Assembly (NCBI RefSeq): GCF_024166365.1
Contig: NC_064826.1
Coordinates: 62,141,001 to 62,205,000 of the forward strand
Length of the DNA stretch: 64,000 nt
Origin: Elephas maximus indicus
Lineage: Eukaryota > Chordata > Mammalia > Proboscidea > Elephantidae
Direction: 5' to 3'
The notes under the pieces are model-generated. The model was not told the origin of the DNA, did not search any database, and was given only the letters and a program-made list of their open reading frames with translations. The translations under genes and the position numbers were made by a program. Of the stretch, positions 22,485 through 36,945 are shown one piece after another (the first letter of the stretch is position 1; every line of letters starts with the position of its first letter).

Positions 22485-25400
22485 ATGATAGCACTAAATT
22501 CATACCTATCCATAATTACCCTGAATGTAAATGGACTAAGTGCACCAATAAAGAGACAGAGAGTGGCAGAATGGATTAAAAAACATGATCCATCTATATG
22601 CTTCCTACAAGAGACTCACCTTAGACTTAGAGACACAAACAAACTAAAACTCAAAGGATGAAAAAAAATATATCAAGCAAACAACAATCAAAAAAGAGCA
22701 GGAGTGGCAGTATTAATTTCTGACAAAATAGACTTTAAAGTTAAATCCATCAGAAATGATAAAGAAGGACACTATATAATGATTAAAGGGACAATACACC
22801 AGGAAGATATAACCATATTAAATATTTACGCACCCAATGACAGGGCTGCAAGATACATAAAACAAACTCTATCAGCATTGAAAAGTGAGATAGACAGCTC
22901 CACAATAATAGTAGGAGACTTCAACACGCCACTTTAGGTAAAGGACAGGACATCCAGAAAGAAGCTCAATAAAGAAACGGAAGATCTAAATGCCACAATC
23001 AACAAACTTGACCTCGTAGACATATACAGAACACTCCACCCAACAGCAACCAACTATACTTTCTTTTCTAGTGCACATGGAACATTCTCTAGAATAGACC
23101 ACATATTAGGTCATAAAGCAAGCCTTAGCAGAAGCCAAAACATGGAAATATTACAAAGCATCTTCTCTGACCACAAGGCCATAAAAGTGGAAATCAATAA
23201 CAGGAAAAGCAGCGAAAAGAAATCAAACACTTGGAACAATACCCTGCTCAAAAAAGACTGGATTATAGAAGACATGAAGGATGAAATAAAGAAATTCAGA
23301 GAATCCAATGAGAATGAAAACACTTCCTATCAGAACCTTTGGTTCACAGCAAAAGCGGTGCTCAGAGGCCAATTTATAACAATAAATACACACATCCAAA
23401 AAGAAGAAAGGGCCAAAATCAAAGAATTATCCCTACAACTTGAACAAATAGAAAGAGAGCAACAAAAGAAACCCATGTGCACCAGAAGAAAACAAATAAT
23501 AAAAATTAGAGCTGAACTAAATGAAATAGAAAACAGAAAAACAATTGAAAGAATTAACAAGACCAAAAGCTGTTCTTTGAAAAAATCAACAAAATTGACA
23601 ATCCATTGGCCAAACTGACAAAAGCAAAACAGGAGAGGAAGCAAATAATCCAAATAAGAAATTAAATCGGCAATATTACAACAGACCCAACTGAAATTAA
23701 AAGAATCGTATCAGATTACTATGAAAAACTATACTCAAACAAATTTGAAAACCTAGAACAAATGGATGAATTCCTAGAAACACCCTAACTACCAAAACTA
23801 ACACAAACAGAGGTAGAACAACTAAATTGACCCATAACAAAAGAAGAGATTGAAAAGGTAATCAAAAAAACTCCCAGCAAAAAAAAGCCCTGGTCCGGAC
23901 AGCTTCACTGCAGAGTTCTACCAAACTTTCAGAGAAGAGTTAACACCACTGTTACTAAAGGTATTTCAGAGCATAGAAAAGGACAGAATACTCCCAAACT
24001 CTTTCTATGAAGCCACCATATCCCTGATACCAAAACCAGGTAAAGACACCACAAGAAAAGAAAATTTCAGACCTATATCCCTTATGAACTTAGATGCAAA
24101 AATCCTCAACAAAATTCTAGCCAACGAATTCAACAATAAATCAAAAAAAATAATTCACCATGACCAAGTGGGATTCATACCAGGTATGTAGGGATGGTTC
24201 AACATTAGAAAAACAATTAATGTAATCCACCATGTAAATAAAACAAAAGACGAGAATCACATGATTTTATCAATTGATGCAGAAAAGGCATTTGACAAAG
24301 TTCAACACTCATTCATGGTAAAAACTCTCAGCAAAATAGGAACAGAAAGAAAATTCCTCAGCATAATAAAGGGCATTTATACAAAGCCAACAGCCAACAT
24401 CACCCTAAATGGAGAGAGCCTGAAAACATTCCCACTGAGATCGGGAACCAGACAAGGATGCCCTTGATCACCACTCTTATTCAACATTGTGCTGGAAGTC
24501 CTAGCCGGAGCAATTAGGCTAGATAAAGAAATAAAGGCATCCAGATTGGCAAGGAAAAAGTAAAAGTATCTCTATTTGCAGATGACATGATCTTATACAC
24601 AGAAAACCCTAAGGAATCCTCAAGAAAACTACTGAAACTAAGAGTTCAGCAGAGTATCGGGATACAAGATAAACATACAAAATCAGTTGGATTCCTCTAC
24701 ACCAACGAAAAGAACATCGAAGAGGAAATCACCAAATCAATACCATTTACAGTAGCCCCCCAAAATATAAAACACTTAGGAATAAATCTTTCCAGAGATG
24801 GAAAAGAATTATACAAAGAAAACTACAAAACACTTCTGCAAGAAACCAAAAGAGACTTACAAAAGTGGAAGACTTAACATTATAAAAATGTCTGTTCTAC
24901 CAAAAGCGGTCTATACATTTAATGCAATTCCAATCCAAATCCCAAGGACATTCTTTAATGAGATGGAGAAACAAATCACGAATTTCATATGGAAGGGAAA
25001 GAGGCCCCGGATAAGTAAAGCACTGCTGAAAAAGAAGAACAAAGTGGGAGGCCTTACCTTACCTGATTTTAGAACCTATTATACTGCCACAGTAGTCAAC
25101 AGCCTGGTACTGGTACAACAACAGATATGTGGACCAATGGAACAGAATTGAGAATCCAGACATAAATCCATCCACATATGAGCAGTTGATATTTGACAAA
25201 GGCCCCAAAGAAGTTAACTGGGGAAAAGACAGTCTTTTTACCAAATGTTGCTGACATAACTAGATATTGATCTGCAAAAAAATGAAACAAGACCCATACC
25301 TCACTCCATGCACAAATACTAACTCAAAATTGATCAAAGACCTAAATATAAAATCTAAAACGATAGAGATCATGGAAGGAAAAATAGGGACGTTAGGAGC

Positions 25401-26116
25401 TCTAATACATGCCATAAACAGTATACAAAACATTATAAAGAATGTATAAGAAAAACTAGATAACTGGGAGCTCCTAAAAATCAAAAACCTATGCTCATCC
25501 AAAGACTTTGCCAAGAGACTGGGAAAAAGTTCTCAGCTATGACATTTCTGATCAGCGCCTGATCTCTAAAATCTACATGATACTGCAATAACTCAACTGC
25601 AAAAAGACAAATAACCCAATTAAAAAATGGGCAAAAGATATGAATAGACACTTCACTAAAGAAGACATTCAGGTAGCTAACAGATATATGAGGAAATGTT
25701 CACAATCATTAGCCATTAGAGAAATGCAGATCAAAACTACAATGAGATTTCATCTCACTCCAACAAAGCTGGCATTAATCCAAAATAATAAATGTTGGAG
25801 AGGTTGTGGAGAGATTGGAACACTTCTACACTGCTGGTGGGAATGTCAAATGGTACAACCACTTTGGAAATCGATTTGGCGCTTCCTTAAAAAGCTAGAA
25901 ATAGAACTACCATACGATCCAGCAATCCCACTCCTTGGAATATATCCTAGAGAAATAAGAGCCTTTACACGAACAAATATATGCACACCCATGTTTATTG
26001 CAGCACTGTGTACAATAGCAAAAAGATGGAACCAATCAAGGTGCCCATCAACAGATGAATGGATAAATTATGGTATATTCACAAAATGGATACTGTGCAA
26101 CAACAAAGAACAGTGA
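22485..26116 (+). pseudogene. L1 ORF2 relic of the full-length element
   Basis: The order is endonuclease (SIITLNVNGLSAPIKRQRVA, FLQETHLRLRD, STIIVGDFNTPL), reverse transcriptase ([16 protein letters not shown]; catalytic FADD at 24575-24586; [14 protein letters not shown]) and the C-terminal cysteine-rich region ([18 protein letters not shown]). Many stops (e.g. a TGA where Trp is expected near 22659) and frameshifts separate these pieces. The last open piece runs 25640-26116. Confidence 0.88.
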
Positions 26117-28960
26117 GGAATCTGTGAAACATTTCACAACATGGAGTAACCTGGAAGGTATTATGCTGACTGAAATTAATCAGTTGCAAAAGGACAAATA
26201 TTGTATAAGACCACTATTATAAGAACTTGAGAAATAGTTTAATCTGAGAAGAAAACATTCTTTCATGGTTATGAGAGGGGGGAGGGAGGGAGGGTAGGAG
26301 AGGGGCATTCACTAATTAGATAGTACATAAGAACTACTTTAGGTGAAGGGAAAGACAGTACACAACACAGGGGAGGTCAGCACAGTTGGACTAAACCAAA
26401 AGCAAAGATGTTTCCTGAATAAACTGAATGCTTCAAAGGCCACCATAGCAGGGGCAAGGGTCTGGGGACCATGGTTTCAGCGGACATCTAAGTCAATTGG
26501 CATAATAAAATCTATCAAGAAAACATTCTGCATCCCACTTTGAAGAGTGGTATCTGGGGTCTTAAACACTACCAAACAGCCATCTAAGATGCATCAATTG
26601 GTCTCAACCCACCTGGATCAAATGAAGAACACCAAGGACACAAGGCGATTATGAACCCAAAAGACAGAAAGGGCCACATGAACCAGAGTCTACATTATCC
26701 TGAGACTAGAAGAACTAGATGGTACCTGGCTACAATCAATGACTGCCCTGACAGGGAACACAACAGAGAACCCCTGAGGGAGCAGGAGAACAGTGGGATA
26801 CAGACCCCAAAGTCTCATAAGACCAGACTTAATGGTCTGACTGAGAGTAGAAGGACCCCGGTGGTCATAGCCCCCAGACCTTCTGTTGGCCCAGGACAAG
26901 AACCATTCCTGAAGCCAACTCTTCAGACATGGATTGGACTGGACAATGGGTTGGAGAGGGATGCTGGTGAGAAGTGAGCTTCTTGGATCAGGTGGACACT
27001 TGAGACTATGTTGGCATCTCCTGCCTGGAGGGGAGATGAGAGGGTGAAGGGGTTTAGAAGCTGGTGAAATGGACACGAAAAGAGAGAGTGGAGGGAGAGA
27101 GCAGGCTGTCTCATTAGGGGGAGAGTAATTGGGAGTGTGTAGAGAGGTGTATATGGGTTTTTGTGTGAGACTGACTTGATTTGTAAACTTTCACTTAAAG
27201 CACAATAAAAATTATTTAAAAAAAAAAGAGAAAGTGACAGTTCCACAATAATAGTAGGAGACTTCAACACACCACTCTCAGTTATGGACAGAACATCTAG
27301 AAAGAAACTCAGTAAAGATACAGAAGAGCTACAGGGTACAATCAGCCAACTTGACCTCACAGACAAATATAGAACACTACACTCAACAGCTGCAAAGTAC
27401 ACATTCTTTTCCAATGCCCATGGAACATTCTCTAGAATAGACCACATCTTAGGCCATACTTTTTTAGGCCATAAAGCAACCCTCAACAAAATCTAAAACA
27501 TTGAGATAATACAAAGTATCTTCTCTGACCACAATGCCATCAAAGTAGAAATTAACGAAAGAGGGAGCAAGGAAAAAAATCAATTACATGGAAACTGAAT
27601 AACACCCTTCTTAAAAACCACTGGTAATAGAAGAAATCAAAGACAGAATCAAAAAATTCCAAGAATCAAATGAGAATGAAAACACATCATACCAAAACCT
27701 TTTGGACATAGCAAAGGCAGTGCTCAGAGGTCAATTTATAGTAATAGATGCACACTCAGAAAAAAAAAGAAAGGGACAACATCAAAACATTAGCTACACA
27801 GCTCGAACAAATAGAAGGAGAACAGCAAAAGTACCCCAAAGCCACGAGAAGAAAGAACATAGTAAAGATCAGAGCAGAAATAAATGAAATAGAGAATAGA
27901 AAAGCAATAGAAAGAATCAACAAAACCAAAAGTTGGTTCTTCGAGAGGATCAACCAAATCAACAAACCACTGGCCAAATTGACAAAAGAAAAACAGGAGA
28001 GGACACAAATAAGAAATGAAATGGGGGACATTACAACAGACCCAACTGAAATAAAAAGTATCATAACAGAGTACTGTGAAAAACTATACTCCAACAAGTC
28101 TGAAAACCGAGAGGAAATGAACAAATTTCTAGAAACACACTGTCTCCCCAAACTAACACAAAATGATGTTGAAAATCTGAATAGACCCATAACAAGGAAA
28201 GAAATTGAAAAGGTAATTTAAAAAATAAATAAATAATAACTCTCAACAAAAAGAAGCCCTGGCCTAGATGGCTTCCCTGGAGAATTCTACCAAACATTCA
28301 GAGAAGAGCTTACACCAGTACTACTCAAACCTAATCCAAATACCAACGGCATTCATTAAAGAGATGGAAAAACTAATCATTAACTCTATACGGACAGGGA
28401 AGATGTCCCAGATAAGTAAAGCACTACTGAAGAAGAATAAAATAGGATTCAAACTTCCTGACCTCAGAATCTACTATACAGCTACAGTAGTCAAAACAGC
28501 GTGGTACTGGTACAATGACAGATTCATTGACCACTGAACAGAATTGAGAACCCAGATGTAAATCTATCCACCTATGATCACCTGATCTTCAACAAGGTCC
28601 CAAAGCCCATCAAATGGGGAAAAGACAGTCCTTTTAACAAACTGCGCTGGCAAAACTGGATGTCCATCGACAAAAAAAATCAAACAGGACTCATACCTCA
28701 CACCATACACAGAAACTGATTCAAAATGGACCAAAGACCTAAATATAAAACAAAAAACTATAAAGATCATAGAAAAAAAATAGGATCAATGCTAGAGGCC
28801 CTAATACATGGCATTAACAGGATACAAACCGTAACTAACAACACAGAAACACCAGAAGATAAACTAGATAACTGGGATCTTCTAAAAATTAAACACTTAT
28901 CAAAAGAGTACCTACAGAATGGGACAAAGTTTTTGGCTACGGCAAATCCAAAAAAGGTCT

Positions 28961-30250
28961 GTTGTTGTTGTTGTCAGGTGCTATCGAGTCGGTTCCGACT
29001 CATAGCGACCCTACGCACGACAGAAAGAAACACTGCCCGGTCCTGAGCCATCCTTACAATCGTTGTTATGCTTGAGCTCATTGTTGCAGCCACTGTGTCA
29101 ATCCACCTCATTGAAGGTCTTCCTCTTTTCCGCTGACCCTGCACTCTGCCAAGCATGATGTCCTTCTCCAGGGACTCATCCCTCCTGACAACATGTCCAA
29201 AGTATGTAAGACGCAGTCTCGCCATCCTTGCTTCTAAGCAGCATTCAGGTTATGCTTCTTCGAAGACAGATTTATTCATTCTTCTGGCAGTCCATGGTAT
29301 ATTCAGTATTCTTCGCCAATGCCACAATTCAAAGGCGTCAATTCTTCTTCAGTCTTCCTTATTCATTGTCCAAGTTTCACATGTATATGATGCGAATGAA
29401 AATACTATGGCTTGGGTCAGGCGCACCTTAGTCTTCAAGGTGACATCTTTGCTCTTCAACACTTTGAAGAGGTCCTTTGCAGCAGATTTGCCCAATGCAA
29501 CGGGTCTTTTGATTTCTTGACTGCTGCTTCCATGGCCGTTGATTGTGGATCCAAGTAAAATGAAACCCTGGACAACCTCAATCTTTTCTCCATTTATCAT
29601 GATGTTGCTCATTGGTCCAGTTGTGAGGTTTTCTGTTTTCTTTATGTTGAGGTGCAATCCATACTGAAGGCTGTGGTCTTTGATCTTCATCAGTAAGTGC
29701 TTCAAGTCCTCTTCACTTTCAGCAAGCAAGGTTGTGTCATCTGCATAATGCAGGTTATTAATGAGTCTTCCTCCAATCCTGATGCCCTGTTGTTCTTCAT
29801 ATAGTCCAGCTTCTTGTATTATTTGCTCAGCATACGGATTGAATAGGTATGGTAAAAGAATACAACCCTGATGCACACCTTTCCTGACTTTAAACCAATC
29901 AGTATCCCCTAGTTCTGTCCGAACAACTGCCTCTTGATCTATGTACAGGTTCCTCATAAGCACAATTAAGTGTTCTGGAATTCCCATTCTTCGCAGTGTT
30001 ACCCATAATTTGTTATGATCCACACAGTCAAATGCCTTTGCATAGTCAATAAAACACAGGTAAACATCCTTCTGGTATTCTCTGCTTTCAGCCAGGATCC
30101 ACCTGACATCAGCAATGATATCCCTGGTTCCACGTCCTCTTCTGAAACCAGCCTGAATTTCTGGCAGTTCCCTGTCGATATACTCCTACAGCCATTTTTG
30201 AATGATCTTCAGCAAAATTTTGCTTGCGTGTGCTATTAATGATAATTTTA
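28961..30250 (-). mobile_element. RTE-clade LINE inserted in the older L1; longest RT frame in the window
   Basis: Flanked by AAAAAAGGTCT at 28950-28960 and 30251-30261. It is 5'-truncated inside the reverse transcriptase. On the minus strand 29349-30023 is open for 224 residues, containing VHQGCILLPYLFNPYAEQII, an intact YADD catalytic box at 29736-29747 and LHLNIKKTENLTTGPMSNIM. The 3' tail at the left is GTTGTTGTTGTTGTCAGGTG. It looks younger than the other RTE copies but lacks its endonuclease and N-terminal RT. Confidence 0.93.
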
Positions 30251-31870
30251 AAAAAAGGTCTAATCTCTAAAATCTACAGGAAAATCCAACACTTCTACAA
30301 CAAAAAGACAAATAATCCAATTAAAAAAGGAAATGAACACACACTTCACCAAAGAAGACATTCAGGCAGCTAACAGACACATAAGGAAATGCTCACGATC
30401 ACTAGCAATTAGAGAAATGCAAGTCAAAACCACAGTGAGGTACCATCTTACCCCAGCATTACTGGCACAAATAAAAAATAAAAAAAAAAAATGTTGGAAA
30501 GGCTGCAGGGATATTGGAACTCTCATGCACTGTTGGTGAGAATGTAAAATGGTGCAACCATTTTGGAAAAAGATATGGCGGTTCCTTAGAAAACTTGAAA
30601 TAGAAATACCATATGATCCAGCAATTCCACTCCTAGGAATATATCCTAGAGGAAAAGAGTTGTCACATGAATAGACATATGCACACCCAAGTTCACTGCA
30701 GCATTGTTCACAATAGCAAAAAGATGGAAACAACCTAGATGCCCATCAACAGATGAATGGATAAACAAACTATGGTACATACACACAATGGAGTACTACA
30801 CAACGATAAAGAACAATGATGAATCTGCGAAGCATCTCACCACATGGATGAATCTGGAGAGCATTATGCTGAGTGAAATAAGTCAATCACAAAAAAACAA
30901 ATATATGCTATGAGACCACTACTACAAAAATTCATGAAAAGGTTTACACTCAAAAAGAAACAATCTTGGATGGTTATGAGGGAGTGGAGGGGTAGGGATG
31001 GAAAACCCCTAAATAGAAAATAGATAAGTGGTAGCTTTGGTGAAGGGTAAGACAGTACACTTCTTACTTGACCAAGGTCATGGAAGTTCCATAGACATAT
31101 CCAAAGTCCCTGTGGGACTGAATTAATGGGCTGAGGACTATGGGGACCATGGTCTCAGGAACATCTAGCTCAATTGGCGTAACATAATTTATGAAGAAAA
31201 TGTTCTACATTTTACTTTGGTGAATAGCGTCTGGGGTCTTAAGAGCTTGTGAGTGGCCACCTAAGATACTCCACTTGTCTCATCTCTTCCAGAGCAGGGG
31301 AGAATGAAGAAAATCAAAGACACAAGGGAAAGATTAGTCCAAAGGACTAATGGAGCATAACCACCACAGCCTGCACCAGACTGAGTTCAGCACAACTGGA
31401 TGGTGCCAGGCTCCCACCACTGACTGCTCTGACAGAACTCACAATAGAGGGTCCTGGACAGAGCTGGAGAAAAATGTAGAACAAAATTCTAACTCACAAT
31501 AAAAGACCAGACTTACCGGCCTGACAGAGACTGGAGAAACCCTGAGAGTATGGCCCCTGGACACCCTTTTAGCTCAATAATGAAGTCACTCCTGAGGTTC
31601 ACCCTTCAGCCAAGGATTAGACAGGCCCATAAAACAAAGCGAGACAAAAAGGGCACACCAGCCCAGGGGAAAGGACTAGAAGGCAGGAGGGGACAGCAAA
31701 GCTGGTAATAGTGAACCTAAGGTCAAGAAGGGAGAGTGCTGACATGTCGCGGGGTTGTTAACCAGCGTCACAAAACAATATACTAATTGTTTAATGAGAA
31801 GCTTGTTTGTTCTGTAAACCTTCATACAAAGTACAATTTAAAAAAAAAAAAAAAAAAAGACCTTACATTA

Positions 31871-32120
31871 TTGGTATACCCAGCAAGATGTGTAGGAGCA
31901 TGAGAGACCCATGGAGGAGTTTCTTCCAACAAAGTCCTCCCTTCTTTATATAGCTTATCATCCTTCAAAGTTCAGGACAATTCTCACTTCTCCCAGGGAG
32001 CCTTCCCTGGCATTATGATTTAGGTATCCCTGCTTTGTGTTCTCATAGTGCTTTCTTTATGCTTCTATCCTAACATATGTCACACTTTACTCGTTCATTC
32101 ATTCTTTATTCAAATATCCA
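31871..32120 (-). mobile_element. L2-like ancient LINE fragment
   Basis: Phrases such as CAAAGTTCAGGACAATTCTC, AGGGAGCCTTCCCTGGCATT and TATGTCACACTTTACT recall the 3' part of L2. The orientation is a guess. Confidence 0.5.
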
Positions 32121-32525
32121 GAAAATATTTAATGAGCTCCTACCATACACCAAGCATTCATCTGTGTGCTGGATACAAAGTTATGAGTAAGAAAGACAGT
32201 CTGTCTTCTTATGGAGTAGTAAACACGTAAACAATTGAGATAAAACAGGGCAATATCATTGAGAGCGATTAGGGGAAAGAGAGATACTTTAAATTTGAAG
32301 ATCAGGGAAGGATTCTTTAAAGAAGTAACATTTTAGCTTAAATGTGAATGGTGAAAAGGAAAAAGCACTGGAAAATCAAAAGGAAGAGTGTTCCAAGCAG
32401 AAGGAATGGCAGCTACAAAGACCCTGGGGGTTAGGAATGGGCAAATTGGCTGGTTCAGGGATTAAAACAGATAGCAAATGTGGCTTGACATGGTGGGCGA
32501 GGGAGAGAAGGGTCAATAAGGTGAT
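32120..32525. repeat. Ancient interspersed repeat, unclassified
   Basis: It contains AAGCATTCATCTGTGTGCTGG and GAGTGTTCCAAGCAGAAGGA, in the style of old mammalian repeats related to the stretch at 180-1110. No coding capacity. Confidence 0.35.
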
Positions 32526-32779
32526 CACAAAATCAGTATAGAGCTTTTTTGTTGTGTGTGTGATAAAGTACTTCAACATAGGCAGTATGATATCAAGTGT
32601 TGGTATGTGTGTGGACAGTTGCTCTAAGCTGTAATTAGATCCCAGGGATGGTCAACGGGAGTTTTAATTAAGACTACTCCAGAGGTAGTTACTAAAAGCT
32701 AGATAACAGAGGCTTGGCTAATTTACATAATGAATGTTACAAATGTGTTTTCATTGTTAAAATTATAGCATGTTAATAT

Positions 32780-32977
32780 AACCAGAAAAAAAGTAAACCC
32801 ACTGCTGTCCAGCCGATTCTGACTGATAATGATCCTATAGGACAGAGAACTGTCCCATAGGGTTTTGAAGGCACAGAAGTATACTGCCACATCTTTTTTC
32901 TCCAGCAGAGCACCAACAACCACCACCATTATTGGTTAGCAGCTGAGTACTTTAACCACTGCACCACTAGGGCTCCT
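32780..32977 (-). mobile_element. AfroSINE, long form
   Basis: Direct repeats ATGTTAATAT at 32770-32779 and 32978-32987. The body includes the longer-form CCACATCTTTTTTCTCCAGC segment and an inverted head CTTTAACCACTGCACCACTA. Confidence 0.92.
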
Positions 32978-32987
32978 ATGTTAATAT

Positions 32988-34440
32988 GATACGATATATA
33001 TGTGAAAAATGGGTTTTCATGGTAGAAATTAGTAGTATTCAATATATGTAGTGAAAATATTTTAGAGATTCATGAATATAAAAATTCTGTGCAGCCCAAT
33101 AGCCTGTTTCCTTAAGGATGACACTCTGGGGTCAATCTCTGAATTTTCCTGTGTCTACCTAGGATTCTGGTTGTTAATACACTATAAGATTAGTCAATTA
33201 ATTCAGTTAATCTTGCCTTTAGTATATTGTTACATTTGCCCCCAGTGAATTGTTTCTAAGAGGTTTGGTTAGAACATCAAACAGGACAGAGCTGGGACTT
33301 CATTGCACTTAGAAACATGATTTTTTTTTTTTACCTGCTTGTTTCTACCAATTTGTGGAGGAATATAGTCTAAGAATTGTTTCAGTGGTAGAATGAGGTT
33401 GTGAGAGAATATAACTAACCTTCACCCGCCTGAAACTATTGACAACTACCACTGTCTACCAAAAACAAAAACCCTAATAGTTATTCCTGATAATATTGGT
33501 ACAACAAGCAGAGTTATAGTCAGATAAATTATCAATCAAAAGCAATTAAAATTCTAAATTCTGTAGGAGGCAAAAGCCTTGAAATTGGGAAGGTAATACA
33601 TACATACATACTACCTACTATGCCTTTGTGTTTGTGTTTGTAAAGGGTAGGGGACACTTAGACACAAACACATGTACCCCACTTTTGAAAAGCTGGAATA
33701 AATGGTGGTGACAGCATCATGCCAGCCTGACTTTGAAGGGATCTGACTCCTCCTCTCTGATGTTTAGGTTGGGATTAAAGATTGAATAAAGAAGGATAAA
33801 AAGGAGAATGTGCCACAGTTGAGGCTAGATTACACAGCATATTTGAGAAGAAATAAATGTGGAGAAGTAAAAGTAGCCTGTATTTATACACCAGCTGAGC
33901 CATTGCCTAGGGGTATGACAAGATAGATTCTCTGAGACGCCCACTAAGAATACAGAATTATTCCTGAGAGCAGAAGAGGACTCTGCCTTTCTAGATGTGG
34001 AAGGTAAGACAACAGATGGCCACTCTACCACTCCTGTCTGGATGCTCAGTTAGAGCATTGGTGGCTGTGGCTCTGCTTTATGTTTAACAAATCTGTCCAA
34101 CATCTAATGGAGAAAAAGTAGGGATGGGTACATTCATTTCAGTTCTTAAGTCAGTATCTTAAAAAGAAACGGCCCTACTTTCTAACCCCTTATTACCTAT
34201 AAATCTTGAGTTGTATAAAAGCATTATATAACAAAGAATTTTTTAATGGAATTATTTCTTTTTCAAATTCAAGATCATCATTTCAAGGCACAAAACAGTG
34301 TCTGTAACATTTTACTATTACATTAGAGTGGCAACTGTCAATTGTCATAATCTCTTAGGAGTGCATAAAGAGGGTCTTGTATGATAAAGTGAGATGATCA
34401 AAAAATTCAGTTCCAATTATATAAGCACATCATAAACTCT
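32988..34440. other. Interval between CYP51A1 and LRRD1, no feature recognised
   Basis: AT-rich sequence with a short TACA tract at 33598-33612. I find no gene, and no repeat family that I can support. Confidence 0.4.
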
Positions 34441-34445
34441 CAGTT

Positions 34446-34451
34446 TTTATT
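34446..34451 (-). terminator. LRRD1: Candidate LRRD1 polyadenylation signal
   Basis: The minus strand reads AATAAA only 13 nt after the LRRD1 stop codon. If used, the 3'UTR would be extremely short. No other convincing signal was checked further downstream, so this is a candidate only. Confidence 0.35.
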
Positions 34452-34464
34452 ATGCATCTACTGC

Positions 34465-34767
<303 letters not shown>

Positions 34768-34964
34768 TTAATTCATGAAGAGCATCTGCATAAAAGTTTA
34801 ACACAGAGTTTGGCACATAGGAAATGAGTGCGAGCCCCACCAATGCCTTTTTTCTTGTAGAAAATCAACAGTTCAACATACATTCAATTCTAAGATAGAT
34901 TTGTTCCCAGACTTCAAAATAATAATAGTTGTGGACTATTTAAACCAGCAATTACTACTACTGT

Positions 34965-35160
34965 AATGCATGCTTTATAACTTAATCTCATTTAATCCTC
35001 ATGGCAACTCTCTTAGGTAAGTATATCCATTTTACCAGTGAAGAAACTGAGGCACAGAAGAGTTAAGGGGCTTGCCCCAAGGTCATAAAACTAGTGAGTG
35101 GTAGAGCTGAGATTTAAAGCCAAGCAGTCTATCTTCTGAGCCCTTGCTCTTAACTACTAT
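34965..35160 (+). mobile_element. MIR SINE in LRRD1 intron
   Basis: Good match to MIR: TTTAATCCTCATGGCAACTC, ATTTTACCAGTGAAGAAACT, GAGGCACAGAAGAGTTAAGG and GCTTGCCCCAAGGTCATAA in the right order. Confidence 0.88.
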
Positions 35161-35310
35161 AAGGACTCCTAACACGGGTCTCAAATATATAATCCACGAC
35201 ATTCAGTCTTCTGTAGAAGTTAGAGTTTATATTAATATGAATGTTTCACAAGCCATATAATATCAATATAATATGAATCAGACTAAGAGAATAAATTTAT
35301 ATCGCATTCA

Positions 35311-36750
<1,440 letters not shown>

Positions 36751-36764
36751 CTAAACTAGAATCA

Positions 36765-36933
36765 GAAGCCCTGGTGCCTTAGTGGTTAAGTGCTATGGCT
36801 GCCAACCAAAGGGTCGGCAGTTCAAATCCGCCAGGTGCTCCTTGGAAGCTCTATGGGGCAGCTCTACTCTGTCCTATAGGGTCTCTATGAGTTGGAATTG
36901 ACTCGACGGCACTGGGTTTTTTTGTTTGTTTTT
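36765..36933 (+). mobile_element. AfroSINE in LRRD1 intron
   Basis: Perfect 12-bp direct repeats AAACTAGAATCA at 36753-36764 and 36934-36945. The head CCCTGGTGCCTTAGTGGTTA is well preserved and the copy ends in a T/G tract. Confidence 0.95.
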
Positions 36934-36945
36934 AAACTAGAATCA

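Larger units (their letters stand above)
19731..27226 (+). mobile_element. Full-length younger L1 inserted in the older L1
   Basis: About 7.5 kb, flanked by AAAAAGAGAAAGTG at 19717-19730 and immediately after the A-tail up to 27236. It has a 5'UTR beginning GAGGCAGAGCCAAGATGGC, ORF1, ORF2, a 3'UTR and poly(A). After removal, the older element's ORF2 reads continuously across the site. The 3'UTR has a G-rich polypurine tract (26274-26305), common in L1 3'UTRs. Frameshifts and stops in both ORFs make it inactive. Confidence 0.95.
19112..31856 (+). mobile_element. Older L1, split by a younger L1 and an RTE (three-element nest)
   Basis: Outer L1, flanked by the 14-bp direct repeat AAGACCTTACATTA at 19098-19111 and 31857-31870. 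It is 5'-truncated just before ORF2. Its pieces are 19112-19730 (start of the endonuclease domain), 27237-28960 (rest of the endonuclease, start of RT, then an internal deletion) and 30262-31856 (ORF2 C-terminus, 3'UTR, poly(A)). At about 28327 the frame jumps from [10 protein letters not shown] to [15 protein letters not shown], so most of the RT domain is missing. The 3'UTR type matches 54470-55252. Confidence 0.93.

Noticed and set aside
29349-30023. 224-codon frame as a host reverse-transcriptase gene
   Set aside because: It lies within an RTE copy with target repeats, lacks the N-terminal half and has stops upstream.
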